From Rhyacichthys aspro (Eukaryota; Chordata; Actinopteri; Gobiiformes; Rhyacichthyidae), in NCBI GenBank assembly GCA_036850595.1, contig CM072160.1, forward strand, positions 14,177,906-14,241,905: a stretch of DNA of 64,000 bases. The letters run 5' to 3'. A program made the translations under genes and the position numbers. Below, piece by piece: positions 26,091 to 51,849 of the stretch (the stretch's first letter is position 1; each line of letters opens with the position of its first letter). The notes under the pieces are model-generated. The model saw only the letters and a list, made by a program, of their open reading frames with translations. It did no database searches and was not told where the DNA came from.

Positions 26091-26101
26091 TCCGCTTCCT
26101 G
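26088..26101 (-). promoter_or_regulatory. Tandem ETS-type promoter motif of bcap29
   Basis: Plus-strand ACTTCCGCTTCCTG, that is CAGGAAGCGGAAGT on the gene strand, holds two overlapping GGAA cores of the ETS/GABP kind common in TATA-less housekeeping promoters. It sits at the inferred start of the first exon. Confidence 0.4.
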
Positions 26102-26393
26102 CTCAGGAAGATAGCTATGTGAAAAAAATGCTTCCGTGCTTCTTTCAAAATAAATTATTTTATTCTTTCGTAGCTTTACGGTTCCTCTGTGGAAACACTA
26201 ATTATGCTAACTCATTATATACTAGAAAAATAGTTTGAAATAGAAACCAAACATTTAAATATCTGTAAATATTTAACTTAAATGAATGATTAAGAATAAC
26301 ACCTTTATTTTGTTAAAAATAATCTTATTCTGTCCAGTTTATGTTAAATTACTGTAGCAAAAAGTCAATATATACGTTTTTGTGTTTTTAATA

Positions 26394-26399
26394 TTTATT
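26394..26399 (-). terminator. Candidate dus4l poly(A) signal
   Basis: AATAAA on the minus strand, 64 nt after the dus4l stop at 26463. Two further copies occur near 26302-26307 and 26158-26163, all before the bcap29 promoter motif. Confidence 0.45.
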
Positions 26400-26462
26400 T
26401 ATAATACAAAATATTTTAAAATACAAAACACAAACAAACAGAAAAAACAAACTTTCCCACAT

Positions 26463-28415
26463 TCATGTTGAATAATCTTGTTCTCTTCCATATGTCTTCT
26501 GGAGGTAATCTATTACAGCTGAGGTACTGTACAGCGAATTGAAGACTTTTCTTTCTGGCTGGGAGCTTACTCTCTCCAGCATGTAGATGAGATGGTGGTG
26601 GAAGCAGGTGAACGGAGTGCCGTGTTCTATAGAGAGGTCCACCCAGTCCCATACACACTGTAAAGGTGTGTCCTCATAACCAGCAAACATGGCAGGATTA
26701 GCAAGCAACCCACGTGCAGCCATTACTCCTAGAAGTGGATTAACCAAAACAAAAATTAGACAATTATGCTAGACTTAAATTACAGCTTCCTACATGTTTT
26801 TATTTTTTTTAAATGGTCAATATACCATCAACACCAGTGCGCTTATGAGTAGCCTCCACATCACGAAGGTACTTTATGTCCCCATTAGCAATGATAGGGA
26901 CTTTTACGCTTTCCTTTATTGTCTTTATGGCCTCATAGTGTACAGGCTGGTGCCGTTCTTGTGCTGTACGTCCATGAACTGTAATCCACGACACACCAGC
27001 TGATTCTGCCTTCTGGCACAGATCCACAGTTGTCCTGATATCACTGTGAATTCTGCAAAAAAGTTTAAAAAGACTTATTGACCACTTTATGAGTACATGT
27101 TTAACCGCACATACATGCAAATATCTGATTAGGGGACAGGAACATTTAGGCATTGAAACATTGCTTGATGGCCTGCACAAAGCATCTGAATGGACACGAA
27201 ATGTGATTTAAGGGACTATATACATGACATGCTTGTCAGTGCCACACTGGCTGGGAAAAAAATGCCTCGATGACACTAGGCGTCAGAGAGGGTTGACCAG
27301 AACATTTTGAGATAACAAAGAGGCAACAGTAAATCAAGTAGCTACTTGTTACAACCAAGGTACAGGGAAAGCAATTTTTGATTGATCCTTAAAAGAGATG
27401 ACTTACAGCAGCATTGATCATTGGTACATTTGTCTGCACTGTTATCAGCTAAGAACAGGAAAATTAGGCCATAAGAGAGACTAATAAAGAAGATTGGAAA
27501 TGGCATGGTCTGAGTCTTATCAATGTATGGATCCAGCAAACAATCAAGCATGACACCTTTTGTTATGTCCTAATAATAAAAAATATGAATGTCCTACCTT
27601 ATTTTAATGGATACTGTATAGTTTGGATTGTCCACCTGATTTCTCACACTTCTGACCATGTCTTTCACTACTTCAGGTTTGTTGATAAGGCATGCTCCAT
27701 AACCTGCTGACATGGCCCATCTAAAACAGACAAAATACATTTTTGTGTAAAACCATGGTACTGTGTGGTAAATTAAACATAAAACAACAACAAAACAACA
27801 AAAGTTAAAAGACAGCAAGGGAAGAGGTTCAAGTTTAGCTATCTACAGTTGTACCTCTGGGGACAGCCACAATTGAGATCAACTCCATCTGAGAATGGTG
27901 CTACAACACAGGCAGCATTGGCCAGAGTCTGAGCATCATTTGCTGCAAACTGCACAATCAGTGGCCTGTCACCTAAGCACAATATTGAAAATCTTAGAAA
28001 AATTTCAGGATCAAATTATTGTAGCATTGTTTTTATTGCTGATTGATACCATACACCCTCATATACCCACTGTATATGGGTATATAACTGATAATAACAA
28101 TGCTCACCATTATTTGTAGTAAATTCACTGTCTCTGGCTTTCACAGAGCGCATGAAGTCAGCAGCGACTATCATTGGAGTAAAACAAATATCACAATTGT
28201 ATTTCCTCACCAACGATCTGAATGCTAACCTGAGGAGAAAAGACACGTTGTGACATTCACATTACATGGTGGGTGAAATACAGGTACAGCAACGTGACAA
28301 AGATAATAAAAAAATGGACTCACTTTGAATATCTAACCATAGGGGCGCATATTTTCAGGACGTCTCCCGTTTCAAACATGTCCATGACATTGGTATTTGC
28401 GCTGAAAGTCCTCAT
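26463..28415 (-). CDS. dus4l: tRNA-dihydrouridine(20a/20b) synthase DUS4L
   Basis: FMN- and NADPH-dependent enzyme that reduces uridines of the tRNA D-loop (positions 20a/20b in the Dus4 family). Exons in transcript order: 28415-28324, 28229-28108, 27972-27855, 27720-27598, 27052-26826, 26728-26463. These give 948 nt and 315 aa, against 317 in human DUS4L. The TIM-barrel motifs are in order: ICAPMVRYSK near residue 25, PLIVQFAAND at 75-84, DLNCGCPQR at 103-111 with the likely catalytic Cys108, SIKIRI, ITVHGRTAQER, IIANGDI and GVMAARGLLANP. Splice phases are consistent and no stop interrupts the frame. The start is the first ATG after an in-frame TAA (at 28421-28423). It is followed within 400 bp by the bcap29 promoter in the same direction. 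Confidence 0.94.
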
Positions 28416-30089
28416 TTTTACTTAAATGGACAGTTAGCCGGTAGCCTGTGTAGTTAGCAGAACAAGCTAACCCAAACCAAACACCGAAATTGAGGCTCCG
28501 CGCAGGAAGATGTTTAATCCGTGTCTGAGACCGTTTTATGTTACATTTTTGTTATATCGACAGGTAGTCATGCTAGAGATTGTCCTTTAAGATCTGTACA
28601 ATATAAAAGATTTACAAAGTTTAGGCACTAAAAACATGCATGTTTCCACCACGCACCAGAAGGGTGGGCGTGCACTTGAGACCTTTGACCCTATACGTCA
28701 CGATTCGCGCATTCAAAACATGACACAAATTTATGTTGACGTACATGAATATGGCTTATATAAATTAATATTTAAGTTCAGCCAAATAAATACGCATAGA
28801 AAATCATTTCGTGTATCGTTTTAAACGCTGCATTTACGTGCTGTCAAATAAGAGGAACTTCATAATTTAGGACTAGGCCGATGAGTGCTTTATTGTTGGA
28901 GGGTAAAAGGTTGATTGCACACTCCTCTAGAAGAGTGGTCACAAAACTGATTAAAATTTATTGTGAAACATTATGTGCATTTTGTGAATTACTCTTTATT
29001 TCTAAAACAAAAATATAATTTAGACTTCTTTGAATATCCTCTTTTAACACCTACAAATTGTGAACCATAGAGAAGTCATGGTTTGTTTTAAAAAAAAAAT
29101 AAAAAAAAATCCTAAGTATACCTCCAGTGGGCGCTAAGGCTGTAAAATTAAAGGAGTCGGGTCAACATGGTGGTCTGTAAATCAATCATAAACAAGTCAC
29201 TAGCCTAAAAATACAAACAAATGTTTCATTATCTCTTTATTTAAAAACTTAGATTTGATAAAAATCACAACAAAAAGTTACAAGAAAATAAAAAACGTTA
29301 TTCAGTGAATAAAACCTCTAAGAATAAATACTGATTTCCATTCCATCCACAGAAGGTGAGAGCAGAGAAATGGGGCTGATTACTGCTATTTCTACACCAA
29401 TTACTGATATAAACAACTTTTTTTTTTTTTTTTTTACCTTTCAGCAAACTATAGAATCATTATCAATGTATTGTTCCTACATAGAATCAGTTCAGGCTTA
29501 CACTTGAACTGTGTTGAGTGTTTGTCTTACATGTACTCCATCACAAACAATTAAACAGCCATAATAATGGTCCAGATGGGAATAACCTTATGTCAATGTG
29601 CAGAACTTCATATAACCCTGTGAACAAGCTAAACACGTGAAGCATTTTCACCACATACTTTTGTACAGTGTGAATGATTTTCAGTGAACATGCATCCCTT
29701 ACAGCACCATATTTAATCACACTTAATGAGCACCTCTGTGTGTGTTTTGAGGGGAGGACTAATGACTTTGATTTGATTAAAACTAATTGCTGTGCTTACT
29801 TGACTTTGATAATTATAATAAAATCAATTATGTATTTGTTAAATTTGTTAAAATCAGTATAACTGACACTGCTGAATAAGCAAGGCAATGGAAAATATGC
29901 ACTGATTCAGTCTATATCTTGCCATCTTTTTTTTTAAACTGCATCACATTGAGTGTGCCTTTTGGGTTATGTGCATTCATAAAAATATAGAATTACAAGG
30001 CTATCTAAGTGTAAAAAGGCAACACAGCAGGTCTATGGCAGCAGCCAGAGGAAAGAGCAGCTTGTGCTCATCCTCAGCTAATGTTCTCT
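28416..30089. other. dus4l promoter side and rflnb 3' UTR
   Basis: The dus4l 5' end probably lies near 28500. An 800-900 bp stretch upstream of the rflnb stop (30090) is AT-rich with T-runs (29417-29437) and minus-strand AATAAA hexamers near 29237-29242 and 28994-28999, so most of it is probably rflnb 3' UTR. No other coding exon was recognised. Confidence 0.45.
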
Positions 30090-31064
30090 TTAGTAAGGAG
30101 GATTTCTGCAACCAGCAGCCTCAAGCTCCACGCTGGAGAGGAAACGCCTGGCTAGACGGTGGCAGTCATAGCTTAACTCAGTGGTGTACACCACACTGGT
30201 TTTCTTGGGATAGATGATAGTTGTGCTCCTGAAGTGCTGGGGCCGGTGGCGTGGCTGGAAGTCCAGCTGTGTCTTGTAATAACGCCAGGTACTATGAGGC
30301 ATAGCCATGATGGTCTGTCGGCAATGCTCAAGGCCTTGGCCCCAGGGCTCTAGGGCCACATTTTGGATGAAATGACGGTCTGAGTCATAGTGCACAGACG
30401 AGATGTATCTGCAGAACACAGGGATAAAAAACATCAAACGGAAATACACCTGTCTTTATCTTGCTTTAGAAACAGCAACACAACAGCATGCTTAGACAAT
30501 AGTTAACAAGTCCTACTTTTCATCTAACAGGTTGTAGGTTATCCCCACCCACCTCAACTCCTTTGCAGGTAATGGATTAAGAGATATGCCCTCTCCATAT
30601 GACAGCGGTTGAAGTTGTGGTAAGGATCCAGGAGGTAAATTTGGAACCTGCAAACACAATCATCAGCCAATAGGCTACTATTAGTTTAAACTAATGGCAC
30701 TTACTTAGATTTTGTGAGCATGTTTTGTAGCATTTTAGTCCGTACTGCTCAGCAAACAAACACAATGGCATATGGCAGTGTATATTTCTTTTGCCCAACA
30801 GCATTTTCCAAATATATGCAAACGTGTACTTATAGGCTACGCATATTACGCATTTACAAGTTAGCAACTGTATTATATCGCACAGATACGTACCAGAGAG
30901 CCTTTGCCCTCGTCTTTGTCTGCAGGTCCAGGCAGCAGCCAGGCGCTGGGACTAGGGCTGGGCGGTAAACCCGAATCCGGGCTGTCGAGTCCTCTGTCAG
31001 CTCTGCAGCTCATATCCAGCGGATCTCCTTCACATACATTTGGCAAGTTCAACCTGCCGACCAT
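30090..31064 (-). CDS. rflnb: Refilin B (FAM101B), filamin-binding regulator
   Basis: Refilins bind filamin and organise perinuclear actin bundles; RFLNA/B act in skeletal growth. Exons in transcript order: 31064-30894, 30647-30553, 30408-30090. They total 585 nt and 194 aa, against 214 in human. It begins MVGRLNLPNV, and the family hallmark LDSPDSGLPPSPSPS is at residues 26-40. Later come LSYGEGISLNPLPAKELRY, a YDSDRHF block, TWRYYK, FRSTTIIYPK and RRFLSSVELEAA near the C-terminus. The last block is typical of RFLNB rather than RFLNA. It lies immediately downstream of vps53 on the same strand, as on human 17p13.3. The N-terminal proline-rich region is shorter than in mammals. Confidence 0.92.
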
Positions 31065-32351
31065 CTCTAGCTCAAAGTTACTTAATGCCAGCGAGTAATA
31101 CGCGAGTTACACAACAGGCACTTCCAGTTTTTGATAGTTTGAGCGTCTTTTGAGTTTAGTATTTCGTAGTGAACCCGGCGAAGCTTTTCTTGGGGAGCAC
31201 GCTCAGCTGCTCGCTCATTAAATTTAGTCCCAGTTGGTCATTTAACCAGATCTGATGAAAACAACCGAACAGTTCTCTCTGTAAATATCAAATCACAACC
31301 AGAATAAAAAACAAACAAGCATAAAGTCCACCAGAGAACAACGTGGCTGAGTGACGTGAGGGATCACTACCGCGGCTCTTCTTCAAACTCATTTTCCCTC
31401 AAAGGGGCCTTGAGACCCACAAACAGGGAAAAGCACCGCCTTCAAGGCAGAAACTAAATGCTGATTGGAGGGGCAATAAAGTGGCAAGGGGTTGAAGCCA
31501 CATGTGCGTTCAGGCTTCTCACTGAATGTAAGCAAAATCAGGTTTCCCTTTTTCCTTAAAAGATTATGAAAAGTACAGGGTATATGTACTTTAATAGCCT
31601 TATGAGCATTAACTGTTTTAGATCAGATACTTCGAAAAGGGTAGGAAATAATACCATGAGTCAGTCTTTTTTTAGACTGAGTTTACATTTGGGCTACATA
31701 ATTATTTAAAGCATAACTGCATGTTGAATGGACCATAGTTAACCCACGGCTAAAACACAGCCTCATGTTCAATCAGTTCAATGCAAATGTTCAAAAAGCC
31801 GCTTTCAATAGTTTAAACTAAGACAGTTATTGTATATAGTCATTTTTCTTCCTTACTAATGCAGGGCTATGCAGGTTGAACATCTATAAGACATGTCATC
31901 TTTAGTTCAAGGCAGAGATGCACACACTTTAATCCAATTTCCAGAACCTGAAATAAAACTTTGAAATTGACTGTATTTTCGTGACTTTATTTACAATCCA
32001 GCTTTCTATAATAGTCTCAGGCTAGATCAAATTTTAAATAGGCAAATCAAGTAAATTCATTAACAGCTGCACTAAATGTACGACTAAATGTTAGACTGTT
32101 ACAAAGCTCAGACTCAAGTGTTGAGAAAATGAAGATGGTGGATTTGTAAATGTAACAAAATATGTACCAACAGGAACTAGCAATTGAAGAAGTTTCTTAA
32201 TGTTCAAGTGTTGCCCTGGGGTTATCAACGATCAACATTTCAGTCATTATTTTGCCTTTTCCTTCACAATGACAAAATTGAGAGCAATATAAGTCTTTGA
32301 CAAGAAAAACTGCATGTATCCCTGCAGTTTTCGGAGAAGTATTTTTTCTAT
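31065..32351. other. rflnb promoter and vps53 3' UTR
   Basis: No coding exon was recognised between the rflnb start and the vps53 stop. The rflnb-proximal part (31065-31400) is CpG-richer. A minus-strand AATAAA at 31986-31991 could end vps53 transcripts, 360 nt after its stop codon. Confidence 0.4.
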
Positions 32352-45421
<13,070 letters not shown>

Positions 45422-45467
45422 TATTGTCAAAACAAAACCAAAGACCTCTACCACTTCCTGGTGAGAG

Positions 45468-45491
45468 GCATTCTGGGATACTCAGTGACGT
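45468..45491 (-). promoter_or_regulatory. Candidate vps53 promoter motifs
   Basis: On the gene strand, TCCCAGAATGC (45478-45468) matches the core of the ZNF143/STAF promoter motif, about 50 bp upstream of the ATG. A TGACGT CRE-like half (45486-45491 on plus) lies just beyond it. No TATA box is visible, as expected for a housekeeping gene. Confidence 0.35.
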
Positions 45492-45499
45492 TGGAGCGG

Positions 45500-48400
45500 A
45501 GGGATAGAGCTTTCAAGGCCGTGGGAAATCCTAAATTCACGTAGTGTTAAGTTCAGCTACACGAAGCCTAACCTGCATGAAATACACCTTATTTTTTCCT
45601 CTAAAATATGTCTACATATTACCACACAATGCACACAAACTGGACATTAATATTAATGTCTGCCTTTTCTGTATCTGGTTAACGCAGCCCACATTTGATT
45701 TCTGGAGCAGCAGTGCCCTCTGCTGTTAGATAACCATAATAGCCTATATACGTGTACAAGTTTTTCCAAAAGAAGCAAAAACCTGTATTTCAATTATTAA
45801 ACAATGAATCAAACCTTTTAAAACTAAGTTTATGCATGAGTAGGGTCATGTCACTAAATCCGAATTTGTAATTAGTCATTTCCATCTTATTTATAGTATT
45901 CATAGATCATCACCAGGTAACCAACATCTAAACCATTCCCGCATCTGTACTTTTTTTCACTAAAATTTACTTCAATTACTTTATTTTTTGCACTATTTTT
46001 GCAATACTTAAAACGACCTAGAACAAAGTACTACAATGTGCAAAATGTGACTACACAGAGAAAAAAAAAGTGGGGGGAAAAAACCAAAAGGCTGTATAAG
46101 GTTTAAATGGTAGTTAATCATATAAGTTGAATTGATGGAGCCATAGAGTAGAGAGAATAAGAAAAAAGAACTGATATGATCAGGTAAAACAGGCTCTTGA
46201 TGTACCTACTACCTGCAGGATTAAATTGCCTCTGAGATGTTTAATTTTTACTCTGAAGTATTTTTAGAAGCATGAGCACTGTTGATAGGAGTCGGAATGG
46301 CACATAGGTTGTACTTCATTGCAAAATTTGAAAGTCTGAGAAATATGGATCTATTAAAATTGGATATGAAACAAACTGACAATTTGTGTGCAGAGTCTTC
46401 AACAGCATACTGATTATTGTGATATGATCAGCCAGTTTCTGTAATGATGACCTGGCAATGTATTAGTGCATCAAAGTCAGGTCATCTGAGGTAATGGTAA
46501 TGTCTGAAAGGATTATGAATAGGCAGGTATTTATTTAGTATATTAATACTGCTCTTCATTCATTTGTATAACCATCTAAATCCTTTGGTTTTATGTAAAA
46601 ACAGAGTACATCTTATGTTAATGTTCTTATGTCTCGAGCACTGATGTCACAGGGACTTGTTTTGATCTATTTTACCAAACACCTTCAGCTTCTATAAAAA
46701 AGCACTGAGCATGTGGATGTACTGACAAACACAATCCATTTCCAGACTGAATGAGCCTTTTGGATCTCATCTGAAACAGGACATGCCATGCTGACAGGAT
46801 CTAAACAGCTTCCGTGACCACTTCAAGATGATGACACTGCCTAAATGGCCTTGCAGGTTGGTAAAAAAAAAAAGAAAAAGAAAAAAGGAGCAAAACAACA
46901 TGAAAGAAGCGTCGTGGCTCTGCAATGGGGAAAACTCACGAGGCAGAACTCCAATAGTTGGCAGAACTACAGGGTTTGCACTTCAACCAGCCTTCAGGCA
47001 ACATCCAGACAGCTTGATGAAAACAGATCAGCTCGACACTTTTCCATGCATCAGTTCTGTTTGTACGCCTCTGCGTGCATATGCTCTTAATGTGCTTTTA
47101 AGGACATCACATACACATATATGCAGACTTCATAGTAGTTTAATAATAATCATAATATAGATTGAAATAAAAATACCTTTTTGCATAATTTGAATCATCT
47201 CCACAGTTTTAAAAACAGACTGAAGCATGCTTCTGAACAGGGCTAAAGATAAAGTCAACCTTCACCTGAAGCTGGCGGTACCATATGAACCGTGAGATTC
47301 TTCCGTGAGCTCTGTGCATGTGCTTGGATGTATGTCTGTAGTGTGCACATGGAAACACTTGAGCGCGAGGGTGTGTGCGTGGTGGCAGATGGTCCATTTA
47401 ATAACCTTGCTAGCATGGTTGCCTGTGGGGTTGGCATGCCAAAGATGTGGGGAGTGACCTTGTTTTTCATGGCCACACAGAGAGCAACCTGTTACAACTG
47501 GGAGTGTGTGCGCCATGTGAGTGTTGCATCACCTTATTAAAAGTCTAAGAGGAGAAAAGCATCTTCGTTTTCTCCGACCTTAATTTGAAGAGAGTCTTTA
47601 AAGTGTTTTACCCTATGGCACTTGGAGTAATTTATTTATTTATGAACCGCTCTTGGTGTAAAGAGTGTACAATAACAGCTTTATAACATAAAATGCACAC
47701 TTACTTACATTAGGGGTAAAACTGATTCCTAGATCTGTCAAACAGCTTCATACATGCCATATTTTGTTGAAAAAAATGCTGCTTTGTGTTTTCCTTTTGC
47801 TTCTTATTTATGTTCAGGGAGAATTCTTTGTCATCCAATTAACGTCAGTAGGCTATTTGATCGGTATGATGTGTCCCAGTTGAGCATATTGTAAAACTTT
47901 AGAAACCCAGTAGGGATTGGTTTGAAGACTGAAACACTTAAACACTGATGTCTGTTGAAAATGTTCAATATTTATTTTAAATCATTTTATTAGATGTGTA
48001 TATATTCACGGAACATGAGCCAAACATGTGACATGAAAGAGTCCCTAACATGCTGTACTATCCCAAACCATACTTTACAACTCAGCTAGCATGTTGCTCA
48101 TGTCAGTGCTCCTAAATATGCATCTAAAAGCACGCATGTTGGGACCCATTTCCATACTGCACCTCAATATGGGGCTTAGAGACTACAGACTGAAGATGAA
48201 GCATTGCAATTATATTTAAATAGGTGCAGGATAATTTAGTCAGCAACACATCAGGTGCTGGTGAACCCCCTTCTTTCTGGTTCAATATAGTGATGATGTT
48301 TGTTCCAGATAATAAATTCCACTTTGCGGGGAGACACAAAGCCTATTTTACATTTGACTCCAGACCACAAACATCCTTCAAACAAAATCTATTTCTCTTT

Positions 48401-49370
48401 CATTATAATAAATCCTTACAGAAATGTGTTTTCTGGTTCTCTCTCCTCCGTCTGTTTGTTGGCTAATATACATTTCTCTTGCTTTGCGTTTCATTTTCTC
48501 CTCTGTCTCTGTCCATCCAGCACCTTAATTGCCTTTTTCTGTTTGCTCCACGTAGGTGTCCGTGTTTAGTTTAGTTTGAGATGTGTGCCTTCTAGCAGCT
48601 TGTGTGTTTGTATGTGTGCGCCTTTCTGCTCGACTGTGTAAGACTAATAACAAGATCCTGTAGTGGCAATAACCGCAGCAGAACACAGGACATTTAGACC
48701 ACAGTAATGATCCCTTCTCAATCTGTTCCTCAATCTTATTTTTCACTCCTTGTCGGTGGCATCAACAACGTAATTATATGCATCTTTCAGCCGGTCTCTT
48801 TCACTTTGTCATTCTGTCGGATTCCTTTCTTCCCATCTCCGTTTTCTTACTGATTTTCTCCTGGGCTATTTTTAAGTTTGAAACAATACTTTGTGCTGAT
48901 GTTTCTTTTGTGGCACTGAAGCGATGCATATGAAAAATGATATGGTATGGAGATGCAGGAGAATGAGTTATGCGAAAGAAGAGAGACCGGAAACTTTACT
49001 GCAATGATATCAAAAAGCAGGGATAAATGTTTTAAGCCTAGAGGGACTTTTCACTTGTCACATTCCTGGTTTTAATGTGTCTCAGGATTTTTTGTCACAC
49101 TGTTGATGAAGTTCTCGAGCTGAATTGAGCAGGATAAGACTGTCCTGTACCAGACGTCAAAGCCTTTCTTTTATCAGTCTGGGCTGGTACTTAACAACAG
49201 CAGTTTCTGAAACAAATTCTAATCAGAAATAATAATAAAAAGCTTGATGGATGCAATAAATAACATCCTCTGCTTGCTTTTTTCCAGTGGATAATGCAAT
49301 CCTATTAAATGGTCTTGAAAATAGAAAGTACTTTGCATTCGTGTATCAGACTTAATGGCAATAACGCAGC
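45500..49370. other. Gene-poor stretch upstream of vps53
   Basis: No spliced or unspliced coding region was recognised on either strand. The longest open frame here is about 110 codons and lacks family resemblance. The DNA is partly AT-rich and partly of balanced, complex composition (for example 47210-47520 and 48740-49330), and may include regulatory elements. A 12-bp perfect palindrome, TTGGCATGCCAA, lies at 47431-47442. Confidence 0.5.
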
Positions 49371-49374
49371 GTTC

Positions 49375-49755
49375 TACAGGGGTCTATCTTTGGATCCCTC
49401 TTGTTAGATGTAATATGCTTTCTTTAGGCCAGATTAAACAAAGTAGCAATGTATTGTACTATAATTATGCAAATGATAGAAATCTATATATAACACACAG
49501 CAGCAGCTCAGACCATGCTCAGAATCTGGAATAACCCCCCAGATGATGTTAGCCGTGTCTCAAGCCCAAGTTAAAACTTACCAAACGCGAATGAAGCGTC
49601 TAGCGCGAGTGATTTACATGTGCATATACTCCTCTGTAATGATGAATGACCTGCATTCTTCCTCTTTCAATGATTTCTTTTAATTCTTATTTGTTTCTCT
49701 AAAGCACTTTGAATAAGTAACTGTGCTATATAAATATAGCCTTGTCAAATAGATG
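49375..49755 (+). mobile_element. Decayed LINE reverse-transcriptase fragment
   Basis: Around 49378-49400 the sequence reads QGSIFGSLL, like the QGSILGPLLF motif of CR1/L2-type reverse transcriptases. About 80 bases on, after a frame change, it reads NYANDRNLYIT in place of YADDTQLYIS. Then come a WNNPPDDV-like tail and an end (49700-49745) of the AAGCACTTTGAA...GTGCTATATAAATA kind that closes many fish LINEs. Frameshifts, stops and an internal deletion make it dead. Confidence 0.7.
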
Positions 49756-50559
49756 TGCATCATGATTTAATTCAAGAATGCATTGGGATTTGTAGGATCT
49801 GGTGAGAGACAAAAGTAAGCCATGTTTGACATATTTTATCCTCACAAATTGTATTAAACTTTTGAACTTGAGCCTCATAATTTACACACAATGTAACCTA
49901 AACTAAGATTAATTGACGGATTAGTTGACTGAGAGGCGAAAGAGAAGAATGAATAGAAATGGCAGTTTGGGTGTATACGATCACCAGTCAGTTGGTCATT
50001 TACAGAAAGACAATTGTCCCTCAAAATTCATAAACTATGGGCAGTATATTTAAGTAACTGTCTTTGAGGGTCACTGCCTTCTTTTCTTCTTTTCATTGTT
50101 TAAAATAGAAAACCCAATAGATAACTTAATGAGAGTAACCTTTTTAGTGGTGATTATTACCTTTATTTGCTTTAAGGTGACTCCTTATTTGTCTCCAAGA
50201 GTATAATGATGCATCATGGTCATGTTGAGCATTATACATGAGCATCACTTTTACTAAAGGCTTACTCAAACATACAAATGTAAAAATGATGGATACAGTT
50301 CAACATTAACTGTATTTTGAAAATTATTACATATGTAAATGTTAATGTTGTTTCAACGTGTAAAGTCAATTGCTTTTCCCAACAGAACCAAATCCATGCA
50401 GCACAACACAGAAAGCCTTATCACTTAATGTAGGACAAGGAAAACTGGAAGAAGTCCCTGTTTTGTTTTGTTGTGTCCTGTATTGTTGCTGCTTTGGAGG
50501 GCTTGTATCTCCTGCTTTTGGAGTTAATCTTAGCAACATAAAACATGCTAAAGAGCGGT

Positions 50560-50850
50560 GTTAATCGGAATGTGTCTCTGTGAACAACAGGCAGCTGAAT
50601 GTCAACTGGTAGCGGATTATCTGCTGCCTGGAACCCTGTGATAATGATATATGGACTGTGCCCTTCTGTGCGGTGTGTGGGTGCACTGCATATGGCGCAT
50701 GCGTGTGTGTGATTGCAAGTGTGCGCCGAGTGATTAAGACGAAGGCTATTTCTATTTTCCCAGGCCCCTGAATGATTTCCCATTGTGTGAAAACCTCTTT
50801 ATTCAGCCTCTTTTATTAAATCACAGGGAGACAGAGTGAAATCACTGCAG
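50560..50850. promoter_or_regulatory. Possible conserved non-coding element
   Basis: A complex, non-repetitive segment in the gene-poor region, containing GATTA/TAAT-type cores and a long unique block at 50755-50830. It has no coding frame. The suggestion that it is a conserved enhancer-like element rests on its texture only; no alignment was possible. Confidence 0.22.
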
Positions 50851-51849
50851 AGGAAAAAGCTGGTTGGAATAAAAGAAAGATAGCGGGAAGAAAAAGAGGC
50901 AAAAAAAAAAAGAGTAAAAATGAAATAGAGACAAGGAGGCAGGGGTGTATAATCCCTGTAGTGTTTGTTGTTGTTGCTGTCTGCAGGGTGGTAGAATTTA
51001 AACGCTCGATAAAAGCCTGGCTTGGATTCAGTTACCCCGTGTCCCACAGCAGTCTCCGAACTAGTGCTGCGCTCATTGTTCATCGAAACTGGCAACAAAT
51101 GCATAAAACACACAATACGCAGTGACCTTGAAAGTCTAAACAACTTTTTTAAGGAACACTACTTAACTATTCAGGATTTCCAGCTGCCAAAGGACTCTGA
51201 CTAAAAGTATGCTGTCGTCAACTTTACAACTTGCTGAATTGATTTATAGTAGTAATATACAGCAATAATATGTGGAGTGTAACACTACCAGATGTATATG
51301 TAGATGCACCATCATGCATACTAATAATGAATGAGTCTCATTAAGTCAGGCTATTAGACCCCAGAGTTAATTGAGTTCTTCCTTTCAATAATAAGGTCAC
51401 CTTAATTTCCACTTCTGTCTGCATTTATTTTAAACCTCTTCTTGATCTTCTCCCTTTTATTCTAAACCTTTGTTTTTGTTACTATTTTTTTCACCTTTCT
51501 TATGCTACAGCTTCATGTCTTCATCTTTCATCTTCCTGAATCAAAGCCAGCATTTTGCTTTGGGCATTTTAGTTCCATTGTCACATGTTCCTCTTGTTAC
51601 ATTTCATGTCACATTTTATATTGTAGGCCAACTCTTAGGAGATGTTGCATGCCGAGTTGTTCTTGATCCAGTCAGCCTTTATAAAGGAATGAAACACACT
51701 GAGACCAGCTGAATATTGTGGCTATAACTTCCTGGTACCAGTCAATTGACAGGCTCCACAACAAAATATGATGTGGATTGGATTATGGATGGGTTGGACT
51801 ATTTATTGACAGATACGAGAAGAGGTAGAGAAAATTATTTTTGTTTTGA

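Noticed and set aside
47431..47442. Palindrome TTGGCATGCCAA as an NFI site
   Set aside because: NFI sites need five bases between TTGGC and GCCAA; here the halves are spaced by two. Kept only as a short palindrome.
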